Notes under the pieces: model-generated
What the model was told of the DNA's origin: nothing
The model's input: the letters and a program-made list of their open reading frames with translations, nothing else
Database searches by the model: none
Part shown: positions 8,560 to 16,828 of the stretch, piece by piece
Layout: each line of letters begins with the position of its first letter
Numbering within the stretch: the stretch's first letter is position 1
Made by a program: the position numbers and the translations under genes
Source: Lentzea guizhouensis
GTDB lineage: Bacteria; Actinomycetota; Actinomycetes; Mycobacteriales; Pseudonocardiaceae
Assembly: GCF_001701025.1 (NCBI RefSeq)
Contig: NZ_CP016793.1
Location: 3,596,001-3,660,000 of the forward strand
Length of the DNA stretch: 64,000 bases
Direction of reading: 5' to 3'

Positions 8560-8596
8560 GGATCCCGTAGAAAAACTCGAAGCACGTCGCGCGCAT
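8528..8596 (-). CDS. aromatic leader peptide of the chorismate mutase attenuator (22 residues)
   Basis: A short ORF starts at ATG 8596 and stops at TGA 8528-8530, upstream of the chorismate mutase gene on the same strand. Its 22 residues contain F6, F8, F9 and Y10 (F-E-F-F-Y), i.e. four aromatic codons in five, exactly the products of the pathway fed by the next gene. The C-terminal half reads I-R-T-P-A-P-V-V-V-Q-R. Ribosome stalling at the Phe/Tyr codons when charged tRNA is scarce would free the downstream antiterminator. Too short to score by coding statistics; the support is position, composition and the paired RNA structures. Confidence 0.65.
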   Translation of the reverse strand: MRATCFEFFYGIRTPAPVVVQR

Positions 8597-8662
8597 GGAC
8601 GTAGTGTGCCACACGTTGCGCCATTTACGCTTCGGCGTCTCACATAGCGACCTGGGGGTCTT

Positions 8663-9148
8663 ATGAAGTACGCATTGGGGATGGCTGCTGCCCTCCTGCT
8701 GTCGGCCGTCGCCGTTCCCGCTGCTCAGGCGGAGACCGGCTTCGCGTCGGTCGAGCTCACGCCGACGTCGGGCTGGCTCGTCCAGTCGAACGGCACGTGG
8801 AACATCAGAGGCGGGTACGCGGGCGGTTTCGCGATCGACGTCACCAACCAGTCGGCCGGTGACGTGGACGACCTCCACCTGCGCATCTCGTTCCCGACCG
8901 ACAAGCTTGAGGTCACCGGCTACGAGGGCGACCACTGGACCTGCTGGGACGTCGCCGGCGGTCCCGGCGTCGAGGGCGTCCACTGCCAGGCGGACTTCCT
9001 CGCGGTGCCGCAGGAGGCGTTCCCGACGCTGACGCTGGGCACGAAGGGCCACCAGCACCACACGGACACCCTCGACGTGTACGCCGAGAGCGGCGGCCAC
9101 GACGAGGTGCACGCCGGAGTGGCCTACAAGGTCGACATCAGCACCTGA
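8663..9148 (+). CDS. secreted protein of unknown function
   Basis: The 161-residue product starts at ATG 8663 behind CTGGGGG. Residues 1-23 are a classical Sec signal peptide (K-Y-A-L-G-M-A-A-A-L-L-L-S-A-V-A) with an A-Q-A cleavage site. The mature part, about 138 residues, is beta-rich, with two cysteines (in W-T-C-W-D and V-H-C-Q-A) that probably form a disulfide, and has the alternating pattern of an immunoglobulin-like or DUF11-like domain (A-I-D-V-T-N-Q-S-A-G-D-V-D-D-L). No catalytic motif. Monocistronic; role at the cell surface unknown. Confidence 0.8.
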   Translation: MKYALGMAAALLLSAVAVPAAQAETGFASVELTPTSGWLVQSNGTWNIRGGYAGGFAIDVTNQSAGDVDDLHLRISFPTDKLEVTGYEGDHWTCWDVAGGPGVEGVHCQADFLAVPQEAFPTLTLGTKGHQHHTDTLDVYAESGGHDEVHAGVAYKVDIST

Positions 9149-9221
9149 TCGAAGCTGCTCGTCGAACACATGGTCGGGCGGTACCGGAATTGTCGGTGCC
9201 GCCCGGTACCGTGGATGGACG

Positions 9222-11534
9222 ATGAGCGCCTTGTTCGACTTGCCCTCAAGTCCCCCCGTTTTCCGCGCGGGCCACCTGCTCGACGACCTGAACCCCGCGC
9301 AGCGCCGTGCCGTGGAGCACGCCGGCACGCCCCTGCTCGTGGTGGCGGGCGCCGGCTCCGGCAAGACGCGCGTCCTCACCAGGCGGATCGCGTACCTGCT
9401 CGCGGAACGTGACGTGCACCCCGGCCAGATCATGGCCATCACGTTCACGAACAAGGCCGCCGCCGAGATGAAGGAGCGCGTCGCCGACATGGTGGGCGCG
9501 CGCGCCCGTTCGATGTGGGTGTCGACGTTCCACTCGATGTGCGTGCGGGTCATGCGCCGCGAGGCGAAGACGCTGGGCATGTCGTCGAACTTCTCGATCT
9601 ACGACAGCGACGACACGCGCCGGCTCATCACGCTCGTCGCCCGTGATCTCGACCTGGACCCGAAGAAGTACGCGGCGCGCACGCTCGCCGTGCACATCTC
9701 GAACCTCAAGAACGAGCTGGTCGACCCCGAGACCGCCACCGCGCAGGCGACGAACGACCTGGAGCGCCGGGTCGCCGAGGTCTACACCGTCTACCAGCGG
9801 CGGCTGACCGAGTCGAACTCGCTCGACTTCGACGACCTGATCATGAAGACGGTCGAGCTGCTGCAGACGTTCCCGGACGTGGCCGAGCACTACCGCCGCC
9901 GGTTCCGGCACGTGCTGGTCGACGAGTACCAGGACACCAACCACGCGCAGTACACGCTGGTGCGCGAGCTCGTCGGCAAGGCCGGTGGCGAGCTCCCGCC
10001 GGCGGAGCTGTGCGTGGTGGGCGACGCGGACCAGTCGATCTACGCGTTCCGCGGCGCGACGATCCGCAACATCGTGGAGTTCGAGCGCGACTACCCGGAC
10101 GCCACCACGATCCTGCTGGAGCAGAACTACCGCTCCACGCAGAACATCCTGACGGCGGCGAACGCGGTGATCTCGCGCAACCCGAACCGCCGCGACAAGA
10201 CGTTGTGGAGCGACCTCGGCGAGGGCGAGAAGATCGTCGGCTACGTCGCGGACAACGAGCACGACGAGGCCGCGTTCGTCGCGAACGAGATCGACCGGCT
10301 GGTCGACAGCGGCGAGGTCAACAACTCCGAGATCGCCGTGTTCTACCGCACGAACAACCAGTCGCGCGTGTTCGAGGAGATCTTCATCCGCCTCGGCCTG
10401 CCGTACAAGGTCGTCGGCGGTGTGCGGTTCTACGAGCGCCGCGAGGTCCGGGACGCGCTGGCCTACCTGCGGACGCTGGCCAACCCCGAGGACACGGTGT
10501 CGTTGCGCCGCATCCTCAACGTCCCGAAGCGGGGCATCGGCGACCGCGCGGAGGCCTGCGTCTCCGCCTACGCCGAACGCGAGCGCATCAGCTTCGCCGC
10601 CGCCCTGCGCGAGGCCGTCGACGACCGCGTTCCGATGCTGAACCCGCGCTCCCGCAACGCGATCGCCGGTTTCGTCGAGATGATGGACACGCTCGGCGAG
10701 ATGGTCGCGCGCGAGGACGACGTGGCCGACATCCTCGAGGCCGTGCTGGAGCAGACCGGCTACCGCACCGAGCTCGAGGCCAGCGAGGACCCGCAGGACC
10801 ACACCCGCGTCGAGAACCTGAACGAGCTCGTCACGGTGGCCCGCGAGTTCACCGAGCTGGAGCTCCCCGAGGGCGCCGAGCCGGTCCCGTCCCTGCCCGC
10901 GTTCCTCGAACGCGTCTCCCTGGTCGCCGACGCCGACTCGATCCCCGACGCCGACTCCGACGGCGTGGTCACCCTCATGACCATCCACACCGCCAAGGGC
11001 CTCGAGTACCCGGTCGTCTTCTCGACCGGCTGGGAGGACGGCGTCTTCCCCCACATGCGCGCCCTCGGCGACCCGGCCGAACTGGCCGAGGAACGCCGCC
11101 TCGCCTACGTCGGCATCACCAGGGCCCAGCGCCGCCTGTACCTCTCCCGCGCCCTGGTCCGCTCCGCCTGGGGCCAGCCCAGCGCCAACCCGGCCAGCCG
11201 CTTCCTCGGCGAGATCCCCCAGGACCTCCTCGACTGGCGCCGCGTCGAACCCTCCCGCGCCGCCACGACCGCCGCCACCACCTGGGGCCGCTCCGCCTCG
11301 GGCAGCATCGCCTCCCGCGGCCTGTCCCGCCCGGCCCCCGGCAAGGCGGGCTGGAAGGACGCCCCGGCCATGAAGCTGGACGTGGGCGACCGCGTCACCC
11401 ACGACAAGTACGGCCTCGGCCGCGTGGTGGCCGTGGACGGCGCCGGCCTGCGCGCCACCGCGACCATCGACTTCGGCGGCTCGGGCACCGTCCGGCTGAT
11501 GCTGATCGGCAGCGTCCCGATGACGAAGCTCTGA
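9222..11534 (+). CDS. pcrA: ATP-dependent DNA helicase PcrA/UvrD
   Basis: A superfamily 1A 3'-5' helicase acting in nucleotide excision repair, mismatch processing and removal of RecA. The 770-residue length is typical for actinobacterial UvrD1. Motifs in order: Walker A G-A-G-S-G-K-T (about 43-49), motif Ia F-T-N-K-A-A-A-E-M, Walker B V-D-E-Y-Q-D-T-N, motif III G-D-A-D-Q-S-I-Y-A-F-R-G-A, motif IV Q-N-Y-R-S-T, motif V T-I-H-T-A-K-G-L-E-Y-P-V-V-F, motif VI A-Y-V-G-I-T-R-A. The C-terminus ends in a Tudor-like fold (V-G-D-R-V-x-H-x-K-Y-G-L-G-R-V) that contacts RNA polymerase in relatives. A terminator follows. Position next to chorismate mutase is conserved in mycobacteria. Confidence 0.97.
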   Translation: MSALFDLPSSPPVFRAGHLLDDLNPAQRRAVEHAGTPLLVVAGAGSGKTRVLTRRIAYLLAERDVHPGQIMAITFTNKAAAEMKERVADMVGARARSMWVSTFHSMCVRVMRREAKTLGMSSNFSIYDSDDTRRLITLVARDLDLDPKKYAARTLAVHISNLKNELVDPETATAQATNDLERRVAEVYTVYQRRLTESNSLDFDDLIMKTVELLQTFPDVAEHYRRRFRHVLVDEYQDTNHAQYTLVRELVGKAGGELPPAELCVVGDADQSIYAFRGATIRNIVEFERDYPDATTILLEQNYRSTQNILTAANAVISRNPNRRDKTLWSDLGEGEKIVGYVADNEHDEAAFVANEIDRLVDSGEVNNSEIAVFYRTNNQSRVFEEIFIRLGLPYKVVGGVRFYERREVRDALAYLRTLANPEDTVSLRRILNVPKRGIGDRAEACVSAYAERERISFAAALREAVDDRVPMLNPRSRNAIAGFVEMMDTLGEMVAREDDVADILEAVLEQTGYRTELEASEDPQDHTRVENLNELVTVAREFTELELPEGAEPVPSLPAFLERVSLVADADSIPDADSDGVVTLMTIHTAKGLEYPVVFSTGWEDGVFPHMRALGDPAELAEERRLAYVGITRAQRRLYLSRALVRSAWGQPSANPASRFLGEIPQDLLDWRRVEPSRAATTAATTWGRSASGSIASRGLSRPAPGKAGWKDAPAMKLDVGDRVTHDKYGLGRVVAVDGAGLRATATIDFGGSGTVRLMLIGSVPMTKL

Positions 11535-11554
11535 CCCGCTCCGCAGGTCCTTCT

Positions 11555-11583
11555 CGCCCCGTCAGCGCACTGCTGGCGGGGCG
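11555..11583 (+). terminator. terminator after pcrA
   Basis: Stem CGCCCCGTCAGC / GCTGGCGGGGCG (12 bp, one G-U) with a 5-nt loop begins 21 nt after the pcrA stop codon. Fits an intrinsic terminator of the short U-poor actinomycete kind. Confidence 0.6.
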
Positions 11584-11589
11584 AACTGC

Positions 11590-12290
11590 TTTCCTGGCAC
11601 CTCGGTCGGCTCAGCGACCGGCGTGGCTTGCACCGCCTTCGCGCGCCTTGCACCGTCTGTTGACTGCCTGGCCGGCGTTCACGGCCTCCTTGCGCACACC
11701 TCGCGTTGCCCGGGACGCACCTGGGCGCCTGCCACGTGCTCTTCGGGTGCACACGAGGACCGCGTCCAGCCCGCCAAGCTCGCGTATCCGGCCAACCCAG
11801 CCTTCCGTGCCGGTTCGGCCGGACTCAGCCCGGTCGCGCGGTCCAGCCTGCTTGTCCGGTTCAACTTGCCCGGCGCGGCCCAGCCAGCCTGACCAGGCAA
11901 GCGTCACCGCGGCCCGCCCCGCGCACCGCCGCCCGGCCCCGCCAAACACCCGTACCCGGTCAGCTCGTTCCACGCTGCCGCCCGGCCCGCCAGCCGGGGC
12001 CGACCACCCGGCCCAGCCAGTTCGGCCCGCCAGCCCGCCCGCCGCGCATCCAACTGCCCAACCCTCGCAAACCCGGCCCCTTCCACCCTCCTGACCTGCG
12101 ACTTGATCTCCCCTTGACCCGATTCACAGCAATTCCCAAAACCCGCGCAACGCCGAGCCACCCCGTGCGTCTATGTGGGTGTCGCAAGCAGCACGGCCAA
12201 CGGGACGTTCGGGGCGATCCGGGGCAAGCAGGAGCAGCTCGCGCACGAAGGGGAGCGAAGGGACGGCGGGGGCCTAACTTCGCGGCGAAG
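11590..12290. other. long intergenic region without a recognisable gene
   Basis: About 840 bases separate pcrA from the next supported gene. The part from about 11690 to 12110 is strikingly C-rich on the plus strand with recurring CCAGCC / CCCGCC words. Open frames exist on both strands, but none shows a recognisable domain, a plausible ribosome binding site or balanced composition; they reflect the base skew. It may be a decayed gene or a low-complexity spacer. I see no RNA gene here apart from the hairpin at 12292-12327. Confidence 0.5.
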
Positions 12291-12291
12291 G

Positions 12292-12327
12292 TGCGGCCGG
12301 ACCGAACGGGAGAGCGGTCCGGCCGCA
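12292..12327 (+). terminator. strong hairpin in the intergenic region
   Basis: A 13-bp perfect stem (TGCGGCCGGACCG / CGGTCCGGCCGCA) with a 10-nt loop, followed by TCGTTT. It looks like an intrinsic terminator for plus-strand transcription, although no gene directly precedes it; a short untranslated transcript could end here. Confidence 0.55.
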
Positions 12328-12423
12328 TCGTTTCTGCAGCTCAGAGCCGCTGCGTTCAAAATTGTCAGACCTGCTGAGCACAATCGGCCGCATGAGGGAA
12401 TCGACTCGGCGGGAGTGCTCGCG

Positions 12424-12681
12424 GTGGATCACGTACTTGCTCAGGTTCTGCGCGAACGTGTGTTCGGCGACCTTGATGAGCTCAAGGCGAAAGCGACCGG
12501 CGGTCCAGCCGCGGCGATCATGCTCGTCGAAGCGTGGCGTGCCCTGCTCGAGCTCCACGAAACGACGGCGAGCGGGGCCTGCCGGGCTTGCGGGCCGCGG
12601 TGGCGCAGGCGGATGTGTTCGGTCTGGCGGGTGGCGGTCGCGTACTTCGTGCGCCACGAGCGTGGCGCAGGCGGCTCCTGA
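12424..12681 (+). CDS. small Cys-containing protein of unknown function
   Basis: An 85-residue product from GTG 12424, which has GGGAG 8 nt upstream; GTG 12415 is an alternative. The N-terminal half is helical (D-H-V-L-A-Q-V-L-R-E-R-V-F-G-D-L-D-E-L) and the end carries C-R-A-C-G-P-R-W-R-R-R-M-C-S-V-W, a possible zinc-binding knuckle with three cysteines. The acid/base balance and the helix pattern are unlike the surrounding noise frames, and a similar small protein with a C-x2-C tail occurs in Pseudonocardiales as far as I remember. Frames on the other strand overlap it but show no motif. Function unknown. Confidence 0.55.
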   Translation: MDHVLAQVLRERVFGDLDELKAKATGGPAAAIMLVEAWRALLELHETTASGACRACGPRWRRRMCSVWRVAVAYFVRHERGAGGS

Positions 12682-12793
12682 GGCCACAGGGACGCCTGAA
12701 GCCGCCGCTACCACCATCCGACCTGGCTCAAACGCGGAAAGGCGCGCAGAAAGCTACTGGGGCGTAGTTCACCCCGGACCGAACAACGAGCGA

Positions 12794-13582
12794 TCAGACC
12801 GTCACGCCGCGCTGGTTCAGCCAGGTGAGCGGGTTGACCTTCTGGCCGCCCGGCTCCCAGACCTCGAAGTGCAGGTGCGGGCCGGTGGAGAAGCCGCGGT
12901 TGCCCATGCGGGCGATCTGCTGGCCCGCCTTGACGCGCTGGCCCTCGCTGACGCTGTAGTCGTTCACGTGGCCGTAGACGGTGATGGTGCCGTCGTTGTG
13001 CTGCACGCGGACCCAAAGGCCGAAGCCGGAGGCGGGACCCGCCTCGATCACGACGCCGTCGGCGGCGGAGAGGATCGGGGTGCCGATCGGGCCGGCGATG
13101 TCGATGCCGAGGTGCATGGTGCCCCAGCGGCCGCCGTAGCCGGAGGTGAACTCGCCGGCGGCGGGGCGGAAGAACTTCGGGCGCTTCTTCTCGGCCTCGG
13201 CGGCCTCGCGCTGCGTGGTGAGCTGCTGGCTGCGCAGGAGCTTGGCGGCTTCCGCGGAGCCTTCCGCGGTCGTCTTGGAGACCGCGAGGATCTGCGGCGC
13301 GGAGGCGGTGTCGCCACCCACGCCCTCGAACGTTGCGGCGCCGTCGGCGTGGTTCGCGAGCTGGACGTCGTTGCCCTCGTCCGCGGCTGCCTGACCGATC
13401 TGGCCGGCGCCTGCGGCGGCGAAGGCACCTACTGCGACGGCGGCGACGACGATGCGTCCGCGAAGCGCCGACGGTGGCGGGGGGAGCCGGTGGGAGCTGA
13501 CGGTGCGCGTGGAAGCGCGGTCGACTGCCTCTTCAAGCGCAGCACTGCGTTCATGGCCGCCGGGGGAGCGGTGGTGACTCAA
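12794..13582 (-). CDS. M23 family metallopeptidase (Rv0950c-like), membrane-anchored
   Basis: A LytM/lysostaphin-type zinc endopeptidase that cuts peptidoglycan cross-links or acts as an activator of amidases. From TTG 13582 (GGAAGG 7 nt upstream) the product has 262 residues; longer starts at TTG 13738 are possible. A membrane or signal segment (R-I-V-V-A-A-V-A-V-G-A-F-A-A-A-G-A-G) lies near residues 42-60, followed by an Ala/Glu-rich helical stalk and the catalytic domain with H-x3-D (H-L-G-I-D-I-A-G-P) and the H-x-H motif in G-P-H-L-H-F-E-V-W. Both zinc-ligand motifs are intact. The position between pcrA and sucC matches mycobacteria. A long 5' region may hold a regulatory RNA. Confidence 0.92.
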   Translation of the reverse strand: MSHHRSPGGHERSAALEEAVDRASTRTVSSHRLPPPPSALRGRIVVAAVAVGAFAAAGAGQIGQAAADEGNDVQLANHADGAATFEGVGGDTASAPQILAVSKTTAEGSAEAAKLLRSQQLTTQREAAEAEKKRPKFFRPAAGEFTSGYGGRWGTMHLGIDIAGPIGTPILSAADGVVIEAGPASGFGLWVRVQHNDGTITVYGHVNDYSVSEGQRVKAGQQIARMGNRGFSTGPHLHFEVWEPGGQKVNPLTWLNQRGVTV

Positions 13583-13790
13583 AGCTTGCCCTTCCGCCTT
13601 CGGGGAGCCTGGTCGGGTGGACTGCCGGGCGGGGGATCCCGGTGAGCCAGATTTCGGGGTTCTGACTCGGTGTCCTTCTGTGACCAGACCGTGACAACGG
13701 ACCGGGGGACAGTAACGTCGGCGATCCCCGGAGGGCAAACCCCAGTTCGTTACGTCGACCGAATGGGCGGCAACCAGCGTGTTTCAACTG

Positions 13791-14771
13791 TCAACTGTGA
13801 CGATCGGTCACTCCGGGTGCGCCACAGGCCTCCCCACCGGCGGCGATGGGGTGAGTTGACGAGTCATCCATACGGGTGATGGCAGTAACAACGACGTGAA
13901 GCGTTCTCGTGTCAACCGGGAGGGAAAGGTGACCTGAATCACGTATCTGGTGCTCTTCGACGAGCAACGAGGGGTGCTCCAGTCGGGCGTTGCGCTGCGG
14001 CACGATGATCTGGTCCATCTCCGACCAGACCACCACGAACCGGGTGCGGCAGGGCCTGCAGGGCTCGGCGAGTTCGGAGAGCAGCTCCGAACCGGGCCGC
14101 AGCTGCTTCGTCAGCGGGGTCGGCAGCAGGTAGGCAGCGAGGGTGCCGTTGTGCGGCGTCCCGAGGGTCACGAGTGTGTGAACGCGTGAGTCGCCGTGCA
14201 GTCGTTGTACGTAGTACCTGGCGATGAGCCCGCCGAGGGAATGGCCGACGACGTGCACCTGATCCGACCCGGTCTGCTCGCAGATCCGCTCGATCTGCTC
14301 CCCGAGCAGCGCGGCCGAGCGGCGGACGTCGCCGGTCAACGCGGTCAGCACGCTGTAGTTGACCGCGTGCACCACCCCGAAGCCCCGCCTCCGCAGCGCC
14401 CCCGACAGCACCGCGAAAGCGGAGCGGTTGTCCCCGATGCCGTGCACCAGCACGATCGGGGTGCCCGCCGCGTCCATCGCCGAAACCACCAGGCCGCGCT
14501 GGCGGGGTGGCAGGCCGTCGGTGCGGTAGTGCCGGAAGTGGCCCTCCGGGCGCAGCTGCTCGGTGACGGCGCCCCACGGGTAGAGCACCGCGCGGGCGGT
14601 CAGCCAGACCGCTTCGGTGGCGACGCCGCGCAGACCGCCGGGCGTGGCCATCGCGCGCAACGCGACCTTCGCCTCTCCGGCGATGTCGCGGGCGGTGTGC
14701 ACACCCCAGCCGGCGCGGTCGAGCACGGCGTCGGTGAGACGCCGCGTCCACGACCGGCCGTTGTCACTCAT
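13791..14771 (-). CDS. alpha/beta hydrolase (lipase-like)
   Basis: The product (326 residues from ATG 14771) has V-L-V-H-G-I-G-D-N as the oxyanion-hole strand and G-H-S-L-G-G as the nucleophile elbow, followed by L-G-T-P-H-N-G-T, the arrangement of the triacylglycerol lipase / PGAP1-like group. A catalytic Asp (W-S-E-M-D-Q-I-I) and His (R-D-S-G-H-L-S-L) are at suitable distances near the end. The first 95 residues form a basic, amphipathic lead without a clear signal peptide, so a cytoplasmic or membrane-associated esterase is likely. A start at GTG 14798 is possible but no better supported. Confidence 0.85.
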   Translation of the reverse strand: MSDNGRSWTRRLTDAVLDRAGWGVHTARDIAGEAKVALRAMATPGGLRGVATEAVWLTARAVLYPWGAVTEQLRPEGHFRHYRTDGLPPRQRGLVVSAMDAAGTPIVLVHGIGDNRSAFAVLSGALRRRGFGVVHAVNYSVLTALTGDVRRSAALLGEQIERICEQTGSDQVHVVGHSLGGLIARYYVQRLHGDSRVHTLVTLGTPHNGTLAAYLLPTPLTKQLRPGSELLSELAEPCRPCRTRFVVVWSEMDQIIVPQRNARLEHPSLLVEEHQIRDSGHLSLPVDTRTLHVVVTAITRMDDSSTHPIAAGGEACGAPGVTDRHS

Positions 14772-14970
14772 GTGAGCGACGGTAAGTGTTGATCTCACCG
14801 GAAAGGAGTACCCAGCGGTCCTTTTTCACATGCGAACGGGATTCGTCTCAGCTGGTGCCGTTCACCTGCGCGAACGGGTGTGGCCGTGCGCCTGCTGACC
14901 TGCGCGGTCGTGATCGGTGCCGAGGGCGTCGGCGCAGTGCGCAGGTGTGTCCTTGCTAGGTTCGCCCGCG

Positions 14971-16599
14971 ATGACTCGAACCGAGCTCGAGAACCAGACA
15001 TCGGCGGTCACCCGGCTGCGCGTCGCGTGGGGCCTCGCCGCGACGGGAGCCCTCCTCGCGGCGGTGGGGCCGTTGCTCGGCGTCGTGGCCGGTGGTGCGC
15101 CCGCGTACACCTCGTGGCCGCTGCTGGCGGTGCTCGCGCTGCTGCCTCCGCGGTCGCGGGGGTGCTGTGGCTGCGCGGCCGGCCGTTCATCGCGGCGGCT
15201 GTGCTCGCCGCGGTGGGTGTGTTCGCCCCCGGCCGGCTGCTCAGCGACCTGCAGGTCATCGGCCACACGATGACGGTCGGGCGGCCAGAGCTGTTCCGGC
15301 CGGCCGGGCTCGTGGCGCCGCCGGTCGGCACCGGGCTCTGGTTGCTCGTGGCCGGTCATGTGCTGGTGCTCGTCGGCGGACTGCTCGCGGCCGGTCGCGC
15401 CGGTGCGGCCTCGGGAGAAGAGGACACGCCGAACCAGCTCGCGATCTTCCTGCCGGTCGCCGCCCTGTCCGCGATCGCGCTGCTCGGTGAGCCGTTCAGC
15501 TCGACGGACATCTACCTGCTCCCGCGCAGCCCGTGGGACCTGCCGGTGCTCGGGCTGGTCGGCGGGCTGCTGCTGGCCGCCCCGCTGGTCGCGGCGCTCG
15601 CGGCAGCTCGCCCGACACGCGTCGCGGCGGCATGGTCGGCGTGGCTCTCGGCCTGCCGCGGGCCGCCGTCGCTGGCGGCCGGTCTGTTCGCGGACGGCCT
15701 GGGTCACGTGGGCCCGGTGGCGCTGCTCGCGGCCGTGCTGGCCGCGCTGGCGGTGCGCGGCGAGCGTGCGGAGGACGGCGAGGAGAAGAAGGAGGCGGCG
15801 GAGGAGATCGCGCTGCCGACCGTGCACCGGCTGCACGCGACGGCGGGGGTGTTCGCCCTGCTGGCCGCCGTGGCGGCGATCGTGGGCGCCGTCGCCCCGC
15901 AGCTCGTGGTCGACGGCGAGGCACCGGTGTTCTACGCGGCTCGGCTGCTCTGGCCGACCGGTCTGGTGCTCGCCCTGCTGGGCCTGCTGATGTTCGCGCG
16001 CGGCGCCGCCGGCCGGGTGCGCCCGGCGATGATCTTCGCGGTCTGCGCGACCTTCCTCGCGTCGGTGTTCTCCGTGCAGACGGTGAGCCTGGCGGGCCAG
16101 TCCGGCCTGGCCGAGGCGGCGTCCGGCTTCTGGTTGATGACGGCGGTCTACCCGTTCGGGCTGGCCGCGGTGGTGTGCGCGGCTCTCGCGGGCGGTGCCG
16201 AACGCGAGAACGCCGACCAGCGCAAGGCCGAGCAGGTGCCGGTGGCCGAGCTGGGCGCGGCGCTGCTCGGCGGGCTCTTCGCCGTCGGTGCCTTCGCGCT
16301 GCCGACCATGGAGGCCACCGGCTACACCCCGCCGGACGTCGTCGACAACTACGACCCGATCGTGTCGACCACGCTGGTCGCCGCGTTCCTCGTGCTCGTC
16401 GTCGGGTTGGTGGTCGCGCTGAGGTCCCGCCCGGAACGCGGCGCGGCTCCCCCGCGCTGGTCGGCGTCCGCGCTGGACTGCCGCTGACCGTGGCCGCGTC
16501 GAGGGCACCGCCGCGGCGCCGGGCACCTGGCTGGCGATCGCGTCGGTCGTGGCACTCCTGGTCGCGGCCGGCTCGATGGCGGCACGCGCGAGCCGCTGA
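14971..16599 (+). CDS. polytopic membrane protein, interrupted by two frameshifts
   Basis: Function unknown. The frame starting at ATG 14971 gives a clean N-terminus (T-R-T-E-L-E-N, then a helix A-W-G-L-A-A-T-G-A-L-L-A-A-V-G), but the continuation with further helices (V-A-G-V-L-W-L-R-G-R-P-F-I-A-A-A) lies one frame over from about 15145. That frame stays open to 16487, while the expected last helix (W-L-A-I-A-S-V-V-A-L-L-V-A-A-G) and its stop at 16597-16599 are back in the first frame, so a second shift occurs near 16440-16530. Joined, it would be a protein of about 540 residues with about 11-12 helices and a charged cytoplasmic loop near the middle (E-R-A-E-D-G-E-E-K-K-E). The shifts look like indel errors in GC-rich runs. 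Confidence 0.65.
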
Positions 16600-16828
16600 A
16601 CCGGTTCGAAGTGGGCTTGGACACCGTCGCGCGACGGCTGGTGCACCCGCTCCCGTGCCCACGGGTGATCGACCTCACCGCCGTTGAGACCGACCTCACC
16701 GGGAGTGGCGTGCGAGCGGTAGGCGCAGGTCGATAGTGTCTGGGCCCAGCCGCGTCAAGTGGGTTCCGACGGCCCCTTGAGGACCACCCAGGCGCGGTGT
16801 TCCGACACCGACGTCGCAGGAGACCCGA

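Noticed and set aside
9246..11402. 718-codon minus-strand ORF opposite pcrA
   Set aside because: High GC makes long antisense frames common; the plus strand carries every helicase motif and the minus frame shows no domain.
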